DNA of 64,000 bases from Paenibacillus spongiae (GCF_024734895.1 NZ_CP091430.1:1528001-1592000), one strand, 5' to 3'. Shown: positions 1 to 7,992, numbered from the stretch's first letter. Program-made: numbers and translations. The notes: generated by a model not told the origin, from the letters alone.

Positions 1-71
1 TTCAGGTATGCCGGAATATGTGCGCTCCTGGCGATCGTCCCGCATCCGATAATGGCTACTTTGATTGTCAT
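1..71 (-). CDS. Gfo/Idh/MocA family oxidoreductase, N-terminal fragment
   Basis: Only the first 23 codons lie in the window; the gene runs off the left edge. The visible start reads MTIKVAIIGCGTIARSAHIP, a Rossmann-fold start with the GxGxxA nucleotide-binding loop typical of Gfo/Idh/MocA NAD(P)-dependent sugar or inositol dehydrogenases. A good ribosome binding site (GGGAGG) sits just before the ATG. Substrate cannot be told from this fragment. Confidence 0.7.
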   Translation of the reverse strand, partial: MTIKVAIIGCGTIARSAHIPAYL

Positions 72-383
72 GTTGAATCCTCCCTTGTTTCTAACAATTT
101 ACAGCTATTCCTTTGTATACTTCGCCACATAATGAAACATTCCTCTAAAAAAAATAACTAAACCGGAATTTTTTTTTATTGGTAAATGTCGGCCCTGTTA
201 CGCGTATGGATCGGATCCATAAGAGGGAATAATGAAACGTTAATAAGATGTACACTTCTATCCGTTGCATCCCCGTAAATTAGTAGTATATTAAATGTAA
301 TCAAGCTCGTTGAGAGGAGGGTAGCAGCCAGAGCCCGTCCCTTGCCAAGAACCTGACCTCACATGGAATAGGAGTGGAATGCG
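72..383. other. intergenic region upstream of ndk
   Basis: No convincing gene lies in this gap. It separates the divergent oxidoreductase start from ndk and is AT-rich on its left side, with a run of nine T residues near 170-178. A candidate ndk promoter is listed separately. The transcribed leader that this promoter would give is about 85 nt long and I recognise no riboswitch in it. Confidence 0.5.
265..292 (+). promoter_or_regulatory. candidate sigma-A promoter for ndk
   Basis: TTGCAT at 265-270, a 16-bp spacer, then TATATT at 287-292. Reasonable match to the vegetative consensus, in the expected place and direction; not proven. Confidence 0.35.
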
Positions 384-791
384 TTGGAACAAACGTTTAT
401 CATGATTAAACCAGACGGCGTGGAAAGAGGACTTATCGGTGAAATCGTCGCCCGTTTCGAACGGAAAGGACTGCGGCTGACAAGCGCTCAATTGATGCAG
501 GTATCCAGAGAAACAGCGGAGCTTCATTATGGCCATCTGAAGGAAAAGCCCTTCTTCGGCGAGCTGGTCGATTACATTACTTCCGGACAGGTCTTCGCCA
601 TGGTCTGGGAAGGCGATCAGGCCATCAAGAATGCCCGTACATTGATCGGTTTCACGAATCCGCTTGAGGCATTGCCGGGATCGATACGCGGCGATCTGGC
701 CTTGAATGTGGCGAGCAATGTTATTCACGGTTCGGACTCGGCTGAGAGCGTCAGCAGAGAAATTGCATTATTTTTCGGTAAACAGAGCTGA
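384..791 (+). CDS. ndk: nucleoside diphosphate kinase
   Basis: Transfers the gamma phosphate of NTPs to NDPs through a phosphohistidine, balancing cytosolic nucleotide pools. The 135-residue protein starts with the family signature [17 protein letters not shown], has the [14 protein letters not shown] segment near residues 91-104 and the active-site motif NVIHGSDS with the catalytic histidine at about 115. It is slightly shorter than most bacterial Ndk proteins (about 140-150 residues), being shortened at the C-terminus. The start is TTG with GGAGTGG about 7 bp upstream. It is monocistronic here, with its own terminator downstream. Confidence 0.95.
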   Translation: MEQTFIMIKPDGVERGLIGEIVARFERKGLRLTSAQLMQVSRETAELHYGHLKEKPFFGELVDYITSGQVFAMVWEGDQAIKNARTLIGFTNPLEALPGSIRGDLALNVASNVIHGSDSAESVSREIALFFGKQS

Positions 792-848
792 TCGCTTCTT
801 TATCCATGATAGAGGAGTATCTCTTGTCTATAGATCGTATTCACGTAC

Positions 849-893
849 CAAGCCGATTTTCATCTGATCTGAGATGGAGGTCGGCTTGTTTTG
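849..893 (+). terminator. ndk terminator
   Basis: CAAGCCGA (849-856) pairs with TCGGCTTG (881-888) and is followed by TTTTG. The loop is long, so strength is uncertain. Confidence 0.6.
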
Positions 894-1071
894 TCATGTC
901 CGGCTATCCAATCCGCCGCGCAGACCAGTGCGCTTCGAAAGCGCGTGCCCCGAATTCTCAATAGGTTGAAATCACCTCTCGACGAATCATTTCCCCTGCT
1001 TCATCCGCTGACCATTCTTTCGTTCATAGCCGCTGAATCTCAAATCAAGCGACCTCTTTTTACCGGGCGAA

Positions 1072-1083
1072 TGTTATATAACA
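1072..1083. promoter_or_regulatory. palindrome TGTTATATAACA, copy 1
   Basis: Perfect 12-bp palindrome, repeated exactly 85 bp downstream, about eight helical turns away, upstream of the small zinc-ribbon gene. Candidate operator for an unidentified dimeric regulator. Confidence 0.4.
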
Positions 1084-1156
1084 CATTAAAAAATACAAAA
1101 ACAGTATTGAAACAGTTCGGTCTGCTGATATATAATAACCTCAATAATAATAAAAC

Positions 1157-1168
1157 TGTTATATAACA
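1157..1168. promoter_or_regulatory. palindrome TGTTATATAACA, copy 2
   Basis: Second exact copy, ending 17 bp before the GTG start at 1186 and directly before its ribosome binding site, where a bound repressor could block transcription. A third copy with one mismatch is at 1882-1893, upstream of the YtoI-like gene. Confidence 0.4.
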
Positions 1169-1185
1169 TTATCGGAGGGGATCGC

Positions 1186-1371
1186 GTGGAATCGAAGCAA
1201 GGTCAAGCAAGCACAGAGCCGGATAAAGAAGTCTGTTTCTTATGTGGAGAAGGTTTGGAGACCGCTCCATCCGGAGCTTCCTCCATTCTATGCCCCCACT
1301 GTGAGGAAACGAGCGAATTGCCGGTCGCCCATCATTACTTGAATCATTATTATTATCGTTACGCGGACTAA
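1186..1371 (+). CDS. small zinc-ribbon protein of unknown function
   Basis: A 61-residue protein not confidently recognised. Two CxxC pairs (CFLCG near residue 17 and CPHCEE near 36) suggest one structural zinc ribbon, followed by an unusual tail rich in His and Tyr. The start is GTG with GGAGGGG about 5 bp upstream. Size and layout resemble small regulatory zinc proteins such as the anti-sigma factor Gin, but conserved Gin residues outside the cysteines are not evident, so no such claim is made. The two palindromes upstream suggest tight regulation. Confidence 0.6.
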   Translation: MESKQGQASTEPDKEVCFLCGEGLETAPSGASSILCPHCEETSELPVAHHYLNHYYYRYAD

Positions 1372-1421
1372 CCAAGGCTTATGCAAGTTACAGGCAAGGC
1401 ACTTCTTATTCGCCCATCACT

Positions 1422-1457
1422 CCACCTCCGGCGAGGAATCCCCGAGGTGGTTTTTTT
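1422..1457 (+). terminator. terminator after the zinc-ribbon gene
   Basis: CCACCTC (1422-1428) pairs with GAGGTGG (1444-1450), followed by seven T residues. Confidence 0.75.
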
Positions 1458-1475
1458 GCGTTGGAAGGAGACGCA

Positions 1476-1848
1476 GTGAATACCGCGAACTATAGATGTA
1501 ACCTTAGAACAGGCGGTGCGGTTGTGGAGATTCAGTCTATCGTCAATGAACTTATGCCCTTCTATAAGAAAATAATTAGCGGTCAATATGCGATTGCACT
1601 GGCGGGCGCACATGCCAAAGGCAAGGCCGATGCCCATTCGGACCTGGATATTTTTGTTTATACGGAGGATGTTCTTCCCTTTGAAAACAGAAAGGCCGTG
1701 TTTGAAGCGATATCGCCTGCCGCAGCGGATCTGTGGGTTACGCAAAGACACCGGTCACTTGAACCGGCAGAGGGATATTCTTGCGGAAGCAGCCGCAGAG
1801 ATCGGCCGTCATATGGATGAGCTCGAGAAGAATGCAGTCCGCGCGTGA
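1476..1848 (+). pseudogene. remnant of a nucleotidyltransferase-domain protein
   Basis: From a GTG at 1476 with a good ribosome binding site (GGAAGGAG), the first frame encodes about 90 residues including GAHAKGKADAHSDLDIFVY, the GS-x-D-x-D-like active-site strand of the Pol-beta/MNT nucleotidyltransferase superfamily. After about position 1745 this frame loses sense, and the frame one base over (about 1745-1848) continues with HLNRQRDILAEAAAEIGRHM, which resembles the C-terminal end of such proteins. The middle of the usual 240-290 residue protein is missing. It is best read as an internally deleted, frameshifted pseudogene. What the parent protein modified cannot be told. Confidence 0.6.
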
Positions 1849-1881
1849 GAGCGGCTCCGCTCGTTTTCATTTCCAGCCGAC

Positions 1882-1893
1882 TGTTATATAATA
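1882..1893. promoter_or_regulatory. palindrome-like TGTTATATAATA, copy 3
   Basis: Eleven of twelve bases match the palindrome found twice at 1072 and 1157; it lies 28 bp before the ribosome binding site of the YtoI-like gene. Confidence 0.3.
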
Positions 1894-1936
1894 GGTGGCG
1901 CAGAATATAACAGGCAGTGCTGAGGAGTTTGATACG

Positions 1937-3268
1937 ATGGGTTCTCCTGAATTTGCGACGAAGCATGAGCAGATCATTCAATATATTGAAGAACTCAGTG
2001 TGGGAACGAGGATTTCGGTCCGCAAGATCGCCCAGACCTTGGAAGTAAGCGAAGGAACGGCTTACCGTGCCATCAAGGATGCGGAGGCGCAAGGCATCGT
2101 CAGCACGAAGGAGCGAACCGGAACCGTCAGGGTAGAGAAGGAGCAGCGGCAGCATATCGACCGTCTGACCTTCGAGGAGATCGTCAAGATGGTGGATGGC
2201 GAAGTGCTGGGCGGCGCAGCCGGTCTGCAGAAGACATTGAATAAATTCGTCATCGGCGCCATGCAAGTGGAAGCGATGATGCGTTATATAGAACCGGGCA
2301 ACCTGCTTATCGTCGGGAACCGGAATAAAGCCCACTACAGCGCCTTGACATTGGGTGCGGGCGTCTTGATTACAGGCGGGTTCAATACGACCGAGGAAGT
2401 GAGAGAGCTCGCCGATGAGCTGGAGCTTCCGATCATCAGCAGCGGTTATGATACGTTCACGGTAGCGGCGCTGATCAACCGGGCCATCTACGACAGGCTG
2501 ATCAAGAAGCAGATCGTTCTCGTCGGGGATATTGTACGCCAAGATATGCCGCTGGCATACATGCGCAGATCCGATACCGTCGAGGATGTGCTGAGACGCA
2601 TCGAGGAAACGAATCATAACCGGTTTCCTGTCGTGGACGATAACGATAAACCGGTCGGCATGATTACGACCAAGGATCTGATCGGGGCAGCGGCCGGCCA
2701 GACCGTCGAAAAGATTATGACGCGCAACCCGCTCACGGTGACGTTGCAGGCTTCAGTTGCAACCGCGGGGCATTTGATGGTGTGGGAAGCCATCGAGCTG
2801 CTGCCCGTCATCGATGAGGAAGGGAAGCTCTCGGGTGTCATTAGCCGGAACGATGTGCTCAAGGCGATGCAGAATATTCAATTGCAGCCCCAGAGCGGAG
2901 AAACGCTGGAGAATCAAATCTGGTCGGCTTTCGAAGGGAACCGCGATGAGCATGGACAGTTATTCTACCGGGGGGTCATAGCCGCCCATATGAGCAACCA
3001 GGTTGGAAATCTGTCCGAAGGCATATTAGCCAGCTTGATCAATCAGGTCGTGACGCGGACGATGAAGGAGCACCGCAGAGGAGATCTTCACATCGACAGC
3101 TCCTCCGTATACTATCTCGCGCCTGTAGAGATCGACGATACCGTGGATCTGTACCCAAGAGTCATCGAATCAAGCCGAAGGTTCTGTAAAGTGGAAGTCG
3201 AGGTCTTAAGCGGAAACAAGCGAGTCGCCCAAGCGATGATTACAGCCAGGCTGTTCGATCAGCCATAA
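1937..3268 (+). CDS. YtoI-like HTH/DRTGG/CBS/thioesterase-fold protein
   Basis: A 443-residue multidomain protein like Bacillus YtoI. Domains in order: a winged-helix-type HTH (residues about 1-60, VRKIAQTLEVSEGTAYRAIK), a DRTGG domain (about 75-175), a CBS pair (about 185-300, each with a DD/EE-GKL-GV-type strand), and a C-terminal hot-dog thioesterase-like domain (about 310-440). CBS pairs commonly sense adenine nucleotides; no ligand is known from this sequence. The ATG at 1937 is chosen because TGAGGAG ends 9 bp upstream; an in-frame GTG at 1895 has no ribosome binding site. It is followed by a strong terminator, so it is probably monocistronic. Confidence 0.85.
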   Translation: MGSPEFATKHEQIIQYIEELSVGTRISVRKIAQTLEVSEGTAYRAIKDAEAQGIVSTKERTGTVRVEKEQRQHIDRLTFEEIVKMVDGEVLGGAAGLQKTLNKFVIGAMQVEAMMRYIEPGNLLIVGNRNKAHYSALTLGAGVLITGGFNTTEEVRELADELELPIISSGYDTFTVAALINRAIYDRLIKKQIVLVGDIVRQDMPLAYMRRSDTVEDVLRRIEETNHNRFPVVDDNDKPVGMITTKDLIGAAAGQTVEKIMTRNPLTVTLQASVATAGHLMVWEAIELLPVIDEEGKLSGVISRNDVLKAMQNIQLQPQSGETLENQIWSAFEGNRDEHGQLFYRGVIAAHMSNQVGNLSEGILASLINQVVTRTMKEHRRGDLHIDSSSVYYLAPVEIDDTVDLYPRVIESSRRFCKVEVEVLSGNKRVAQAMITARLFDQP

Positions 3269-3277
3269 TAAGAAGAG

Positions 3278-3312
3278 AGCCCGCAGGCCAAGAAGGCCTT
3301 GCGGGCTGTTTC
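3278..3312 (+). terminator. terminator between the YtoI-like gene and etfA
   Basis: Hairpin AGCCCGCAGGCC (3278-3289) with GGCCTTGCGGGCT (3295-3307), one bulged base, then TTTC. It lies between convergent genes. Confidence 0.75.
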
Positions 3313-3314
3313 GG

Positions 3315-4298
3315 TTAGCCTAGCACTTTGCGGAATTCCTGGGTAAGAAGCGGGACCACTTCGAACAGATCGCCGACGATCCCGTAATCGGCTACTTTAA
3401 ATATCGGCGCCTCGGGATCCTTATTAATGGCGACAATGACGCGGGACCCGCTCATGCCCGCAAGATGCTGAATCGCGCCGCTGATTCCGCAGGCAATGTA
3501 TAATTCCGGTGTCACGACCTTGCCGGTTTGGCCGATTTGCAGCGCATAATCGCAATAGCCCGCATCGCAAGCGCCGCGCGACGCTCCGACTGCGCCGACG
3601 AGCAGGGCGGCGAGCTCTTCAAGCGGCTTGAAGCCGTCCGCATTCTTGACGCCCCGGCCGCCGGATACGATTACTTTCGCTTCCGTCAAGTCGACCTTGC
3701 CGGAGGTCTTGCGAACGACGTCTTTGACGATCGTCCGCAGCTGGGAGGGGGCTGCGATGCCGGCTTTCACGACCGGTGCCCGGTGACCTTCCAAGGACGG
3801 GGCTGCGGGGAAATTGTTGGGCCGCACCGTTACGACCCATGGAAATTGGACGAATGTCTTCTTCTCCAGCGCTTTACCCGCATATATAGGTCTGGTAAAC
3901 AGAACGGTCCCATCGCCATCATTCCGCTCGATCGCGATCACATCGGACAGCTGGCCTGCCTGCAGCTTGGCGGCCAGAGCAGGGGCGATGTCCCGTCCCA
4001 TCGCCGTATGCCCCATAAAGACGGCGTCAGGCCGAACGGCCTCGATCAGCTCGCCGAGAACCGCCGTATATGCCTCCGGGTTGTAGGCGGAGAGCCCGGG
4101 ATCATCGACAACATGAATTTCGGATAAAGGAAATGACGACAGCTCCTCTGCCAGCGGCTCGGTCCCGCTTCCTAACAGAACGGCTGAGATGCGGTCGCCG
4201 TCTCCGGAAGCGAGCAGAGCTGCTTGGAGCGCTTCCGCAGTCACCTGACGAAGCTTGCCGTCCCGATGCTCCGCGATAATGAGAAACGTTCTGCTCAT
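3315..4298 (-). CDS. etfA: electron transfer flavoprotein alpha subunit
   Basis: A 327-residue FAD-binding subunit of the cytoplasmic electron transfer flavoprotein, which carries electrons from acyl-CoA and related dehydrogenases to the quinone pool. The C-terminal half has the classic signature: VSGGRGVKNADGF, then ASRGACDAGYCDYALQIGQTGK, PELYIACGISGAIQHLAGM and VAINKDPEAPIFKVADYG, all contacts to FAD. The ATG overlaps the etfB stop in an ATGA, so the two are translationally coupled. No dehydrogenase or ETF:quinone oxidoreductase gene is adjacent. Downstream is a shared convergent terminator. Confidence 0.95.
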   Translation of the reverse strand: MSRTFLIIAEHRDGKLRQVTAEALQAALLASGDGDRISAVLLGSGTEPLAEELSSFPLSEIHVVDDPGLSAYNPEAYTAVLGELIEAVRPDAVFMGHTAMGRDIAPALAAKLQAGQLSDVIAIERNDGDGTVLFTRPIYAGKALEKKTFVQFPWVVTVRPNNFPAAPSLEGHRAPVVKAGIAAPSQLRTIVKDVVRKTSGKVDLTEAKVIVSGGRGVKNADGFKPLEELAALLVGAVGASRGACDAGYCDYALQIGQTGKVVTPELYIACGISGAIQHLAGMSGSRVIVAINKDPEAPIFKVADYGIVGDLFEVVPLLTQEFRKVLG

Positions 4299-5077
4299 AA
4301 TGTGGGTCCTCCTGAGCGTTGTGTTGTGCGCAGCAGCTCTACGAGCTTGGCCGCCTGCTGCTGCAGATCGCCTTGAAGAATTTGTCCGGCCTGTCTGACG
4401 GGAGGGAGACTCAGCTCCGCCTGAGTCGTTCTCGCCTGCAGTGCAACCGGAGCAATACCCAGATCATCCAGCGAAAGCTGCCGGAATGGTTTCTTCTTGG
4501 CTTTCATAATCCCCGGCAGCGAAGGATAACGGGGCTCGTTCAAGCCTTGCTGGGCGGTGAACAGCGCAGGCAGCTCTATCTCCAGCAGCTCCAGGTCGCC
4601 TTCGGCGTCCCGCTCCGCCTTCGCGCGTCCGCCGGTCTGCAGCTCCAGCTTCGTAACGGAGGCGACATGCGGCAGCTTCAGCAGCTCCGCCAGCCGGATC
4701 GCAACCTGGCCCGAGCCGGTATCCACCGCGAAATTGCCCCCCAGGATAAGATCGCAGGCATGGCTTGCGAAATAGGCGGCGAGAACGATGGAGACGGCGT
4801 ATTCATCCTGCGGAATACGGTCATCCGTGATGAGTACGGCTTCGTCGGCGCCCATGGCCAGCGCAGTTCGAAGCGCCTCCGAGCTTCGCGGCGGCCCGAC
4901 GGAAACAACGACGACGGAGCAGCCTGTATTCTCCTTAATGCGGATCGCTTCCTCAACGGCGTATTCGTCATATGGGTTGATCACGAATTTTACGCCCTCT
5001 TCGCTGATCATGCCTTGATGGATCACGATTTTTTCCTCGGTATCGAATGTCTGCTTCATAATAACGCCCACAATCAT
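4295..5077 (-). CDS. etfB: electron transfer flavoprotein beta subunit
   Basis: A 260-residue partner of EtfA with the adenine-nucleotide alpha hydrolase fold that binds AMP. Family landmarks are the N-terminal KQTFDTEEKI, the NPYDEYAVEEAIRIKE segment, VVSVGPPRSSEALRTALAMGAD, and the GSGQVAIRLAELLKLPHV region. The chosen ATG at 5077 has AAGAAGGGGG 8 bp upstream; an earlier in-frame ATG at 5128 would add 17 residues that are not family-like. It forms a two-gene operon with etfA. Confidence 0.93.
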   Translation of the reverse strand: MIVGVIMKQTFDTEEKIVIHQGMISEEGVKFVINPYDEYAVEEAIRIKENTGCSVVVVSVGPPRSSEALRTALAMGADEAVLITDDRIPQDEYAVSIVLAAYFASHACDLILGGNFAVDTGSGQVAIRLAELLKLPHVASVTKLELQTGGRAKAERDAEGDLELLEIELPALFTAQQGLNEPRYPSLPGIMKAKKKPFRQLSLDDLGIAPVALQARTTQAELSLPPVRQAGQILQGDLQQQAAKLVELLRTTQRSGGPTL

Positions 5078-5254
5078 CGCGTCTGCCCCCTTCTTGGTAC
5101 GAGATGGGAATTCAAAACCGGCTTGCATGGACGGAACTATCGCTCTCCTGTTTCCTTATTTTATGATTCGTTCCGAAGGTTTAGGGCATCAGATTGTATA
5201 ATTCTGTTTATAAACTTAATAAGGGCAGAGGGAAAGAAAGACGGCGAATTTCAC

Positions 5255-5283
5255 TTGACACCGGTAACTGTATCAACTATTAT
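5255..5283 (+). promoter_or_regulatory. strong sigma-A promoter for the IDEAL-domain gene
   Basis: Perfect TTGACA at 5255-5260, 17-bp spacer, TATTAT at 5278-5283. It overlaps the GTAACTGTA-type repeats described next. Confidence 0.65.
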
Positions 5284-5310
5284 TACAGTAACTAAAATAG
5301 TTACAGTTAC
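5264..5310. promoter_or_regulatory. operator-like cluster of GTAACTGTA inverted repeats
   Basis: GTAACTGTA (5264-5272) has its exact reverse complement TACAGTTAC at 5302-5310. Between them lie TACAGTAAC (5284-5292) and a 7-bp inverted repeat GTAACTA-AAA-TAGTTAC (5288-5304). The cluster sits on and just after the promoter spacer and -10 box, the usual place for a repressor operator. Confidence 0.5.
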
Positions 5311-5344
5311 TTCTGCTTTATACTATAGACAGGTGGTGTTGGCC

Positions 5345-5722
5345 ATGCGTATTGAAATCAGTGATTGGGTGCAAGGAAAAACGAGAGATGGGCAGTTAAT
5401 CCGCGGATTCATCGAATCGGTCGATTCGCTGCAGGCAATCGTGAAGGTTTACGTCGTTCAATCGGATAACGAGGACGCGATCGGAACACGGGTCTCGGTG
5501 CGGGAGCAGTGGCTGAAGAAGCTTCCGGAGCTTGCGATGGAGGATGCCCCGTCGATTCAGAATTTAATCGATCTTGCTTTATCGACCAAGGACGAAGCCT
5601 GGTTCATGGAGCTGTCCGAGAAACAGAGAGCGATTCAAGCGCCTGCGGATAAAACGATTGACGCTCCTCCTATATATACGGCCTACACGAACCGATTGGG
5701 CATGTCAGGCACTAGAGAATGA
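5345..5722 (+). CDS. IDEAL-domain protein
   Basis: A 125-residue cytoplasmic protein of unknown exact role. The N-terminal half (about 1-65) looks like a small beta domain (WVQGKTRDGQLIRGFIESV). Around residues 72-95 the helix LIDLALSTKDEAWFMELSE matches the IDEAL domain found in short Bacillales proteins such as YpiB, where it acts as a protein-interaction helix. The start is ATG with AGGTGG upstream. It stands alone between a strong promoter with operator-like repeats and a terminator. Function beyond protein interaction is not assigned. Confidence 0.75.
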   Translation: MRIEISDWVQGKTRDGQLIRGFIESVDSLQAIVKVYVVQSDNEDAIGTRVSVREQWLKKLPELAMEDAPSIQNLIDLALSTKDEAWFMELSEKQRAIQAPADKTIDAPPIYTAYTNRLGMSGTRE

Positions 5723-5740
5723 CGATATACAGTTATTGCA

Positions 5741-5791
5741 AAGCGGCATGATTGCCTTGCGCTTACGGCGCTGGCGATCATGCCGCTTATT
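5741..5791 (+). terminator. hairpin after the IDEAL gene
   Basis: AAGCGGCATGAT (5741-5752) is exactly complementary to ATCATGCCGCTT (5777-5788). The following ATTT is a weak T-run. Confidence 0.6.
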
Positions 5792-5914
5792 TGGCAGGTC
5801 AGGCGAATGTCACGCTGACGGTCGTCGAGCGCGTGGTTAGCGTATGATTAGCTGCAGGGATGACAGCCGTCTGCCGGTTCTTCTTGTTTGCACCGATTAT
5901 GCGAATGTTCTTAT

Positions 5915-5928
5915 TGTAAGCGCTATCC
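5915..5928. promoter_or_regulatory. cre-like catabolite control site
   Basis: TGTAAGCGCTATCC matches 13 of 14 positions of the CcpA consensus TGWAARCGYTWNCW, upstream of the AraC-PhyH-YjhG gene group, where carbon catabolite repression would make sense. Confidence 0.5.
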
Positions 5929-6063
5929 GGATTGCTTATAGTTGAGCTAAGCCATTCAACGACTTGCAGCCGATAGAGCCTGCGAACCTTGGGGAAGGAG
6001 ATGAACGGGCAGCCGACTCGCGTTGCGGAGCCTTGCGGCCATGCTGCGATAAGGCTTCATGCT

Positions 6064-6930
6064 ATGAGCATTCGTATCGTTATGCACGAACAGAACCTGA
6101 AGGTGGATCATATTACAACCGATTTTCAAACGAATCGCAAAGGGATGCTGACGGTGCGGCACCAGCATCCGGTGTTTCATTTGATGTACATAACCGAAGG
6201 CTTAGGGGAATTTCTGGTCAACGATAAAGTGAGTAAAGCATCAGCCGGGCTTCTATATATCATCAATCCGAATGAATGGCATCAATTCCATGGCGATGAA
6301 CATGAGCCGCTGAATAATCTGGAGTGCACCTTTCTTGTCCGGAATGAACAAGACGAGCCGGTGGAGGCGAACTTCTTCGACTGGGTGGAGGAGAAGCGGG
6401 GACTTCCGCTGCCGGAATCATACCGCTCTGGACCCATTTTCGTTCCCGGCCATCTGCGGCCCTTTCTGATCGAAGGGTTCCAGCGGCTGCTTGATCCAGG
6501 CAACCGTTATGTCACGGCTGAGCATCTGTCGCTTATGGTGGCGGATTTGCTGCTGCGTACCGAAGAAACGATCTGGCAGATCGGCAGATCCGATGAGGCT
6601 GCTTATGTGCAGCGGGGGGCCAAGGAGATTGCGTTGATCAAGCAGTATATGAGAACGCATCTGGCTGAACCCGTGAAGCTGGAGAAGCTGTCGCAGCTTA
6701 TCCATTGGTCGCCCAATTACTTGTGTCGAATCTTTAAGGAGCACACCGGCAAGTCGCCTATGGCGTACCTTCAGTCGATACGCATGATGGAAGCCGAGAA
6801 GCTGCTGCTCTATACCGACCTGCCCATCTTTGCCATCTCCGAGCTGCTGGGCTATGACGACGCTTCTTATTTCGCCCGCTTATTTCGCAGACATCATGGC
6901 CGCGCACCTACGGAATACAGGATAATATAG
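6064..6930 (+). CDS. AraC family transcriptional regulator
   Basis: A 288-residue regulator. The N-terminal part (about 15-130) is a cupin-like sugar-sensing domain (RHQHPVFHLMYITEGLG, then INPNEWHQF), and the C-terminal 100 residues carry two HTH motifs ending in the AraC signature (ISELLGYDDASYFARLFRRH, PTEYR). ATG 6064 is preferred because upstream in-frame candidates at 5989 and 6001 collide with the ribosome binding site; an AAGG lies about 10 bp upstream. It is followed 174 bp later by the PhyH and dehydratase genes in the same direction and is their likely regulator, by position only. Confidence 0.87.
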   Translation: MSIRIVMHEQNLKVDHITTDFQTNRKGMLTVRHQHPVFHLMYITEGLGEFLVNDKVSKASAGLLYIINPNEWHQFHGDEHEPLNNLECTFLVRNEQDEPVEANFFDWVEEKRGLPLPESYRSGPIFVPGHLRPFLIEGFQRLLDPGNRYVTAEHLSLMVADLLLRTEETIWQIGRSDEAAYVQRGAKEIALIKQYMRTHLAEPVKLEKLSQLIHWSPNYLCRIFKEHTGKSPMAYLQSIRMMEAEKLLLYTDLPIFAISELLGYDDASYFARLFRRHHGRAPTEYRII

Positions 6931-7104
6931 TCCGCATTCTCCGTTGTTTTCTACCTTCATGCCGCGAAGTCTCCTTGCTAAGATAAGAATGCAACGAGCT
7001 TAAGCAGGAAGAATGATCTGAAGAAGCGACAGCGATCGCATGAACATTCTGCCAGCGCAGCAGGTTGCGTTCAAATCAACGTATCGAATAGGAGGACCGC
7101 AGCC

Positions 7105-7992
7105 ATGAGACTGACTATAGATCAAGTGATTCAATACCAGACGGAAGGCTACTTAATCGTAGAGGATGTAATCAGCGACGACATTCTGCAGCCGGTCATC
7201 GATGAACTGAGCGCCGAAATCGCGAGGAAGGCCGAGCAGCTACATACGGAAGGGAAAATAACGAACCTGCATGAATCGGAGCCTTTCGAGCGGCGTTATG
7301 GCCTGCTTCACGCGCAATGTGCCGAGATCGGCAGAGGGCTGGATATTAATGAATATCTGGGAAAAGCCATGTTCGATTTCCTGCGCAACGACAGCCTGCT
7401 TGATCTGGTGGAGTGCTTGCTCGGAAGCGAGCTGAGCTGCAATCCCATACAGCATGTACGCGCGAAGCTGCCGCTGAACCCGGCTGCAGGCCGGACGGAA
7501 ACGAACTATTACGAGAACGTGCCATGGCATCAAGACTGCGCCGTTACCACCGAGGATTCGGATGCCTCCGAAATCATTACCTTCTGGCTGCCGCTGATCG
7601 ACGCGACGGCAGTGACGGGCTGCATGGAAATTATGCCGGAGGTGTTCAAGCTCGGCTATATGAAGCATCAGGCGCAAGGAGGGACGACGATCGTTCCCGA
7701 ACAGCTGCCTCATGTTGAGCCTGTATGTGGGGAATGCCGCAAAGGCGGTATCGTAATCATGAACAAGTACACCCCGCACCGCGGAATAACGAATCGCTCG
7801 GACCGGATCAGATGGTCGATCGACCTCCGCTATCATAAGAGCGGAGCCAACTCCGGCCGCTCGATCCAGCCGTCCTTCGTCGTAAGAAGCAAAGCGGCGC
7901 CGGAGAATGTTCTCACGGACCATGAGGAATGGAAGAACCTCTGGCTGGAATCCAGAGCAAAGCCTGTGACGCAGAAGCTGCATCGCGTGTGA
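7105..7992 (+). CDS. phytanoyl-CoA dioxygenase (PhyH) family protein
   Basis: A 295-residue Fe(II)/2-oxoglutarate-dependent oxygenase-like protein. The facial triad is visible as WHQDCA near residues 146-151 and the distal His in TPHRGITN, with the 2-oxoglutarate-binding arginine in RIRWSIDLRYH. The N-terminal helix DQVIQYQTEGYLIVEDVI is typical. Substrates of bacterial members vary (small hydroxylated metabolites, sugars or amino acid derivatives). Its place between an AraC regulator and a sugar-acid dehydratase suggests carbohydrate-derivative catabolism; this is inference. AGGAGG precedes the ATG. Confidence 0.85.
   Translation: MRLTIDQVIQYQTEGYLIVEDVISDDILQPVIDELSAEIARKAEQLHTEGKITNLHESEPFERRYGLLHAQCAEIGRGLDINEYLGKAMFDFLRNDSLLDLVECLLGSELSCNPIQHVRAKLPLNPAAGRTETNYYENVPWHQDCAVTTEDSDASEIITFWLPLIDATAVTGCMEIMPEVFKLGYMKHQAQGGTTIVPEQLPHVEPVCGECRKGGIVIMNKYTPHRGITNRSDRIRWSIDLRYHKSGANSGRSIQPSFVVRSKAAPENVLTDHEEWKNLWLESRAKPVTQKLHRV

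Larger units (their letters stand above)
792..1185. other. intergenic region with terminator and paired palindromes
   Basis: The gap after ndk holds the ndk terminator (849-893) and two exact copies of the palindrome TGTTATATAACA (1072-1083 and 1157-1168), listed separately. An open frame across 891-1166 has no ribosome binding site, no recognisable domain and AT-rich low-complexity composition, so I do not call it a gene. Confidence 0.5.
5723..6063. other. intergenic region upstream of the AraC regulator
   Basis: Contains the terminator at 5741-5788 and a cre-like site at 5915-5928, both listed separately. An unused GGGGAAGGAG at 5991-6000 is directly abutted by an ATG with no spacing. No gene is seen. 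Confidence 0.5.

Noticed and set aside
891..1166. 91-codon open frame after ndk
   Set aside because: No ribosome binding site, spans the ndk terminator and operator-like palindromes, low-complexity C-terminus.
1186..1371. Anti-sigma-G factor Gin
   Set aside because: Size and two CxxC pairs fit, but other Gin residues are not evident and the tail is very different.
4319..5344. Long open frame on the plus strand covering etfBA and joining the IDEAL-domain gene
   Set aside because: It is antisense to two strongly conserved genes; the real IDEAL gene begins at ATG 5345 with its own promoter and ribosome binding site.
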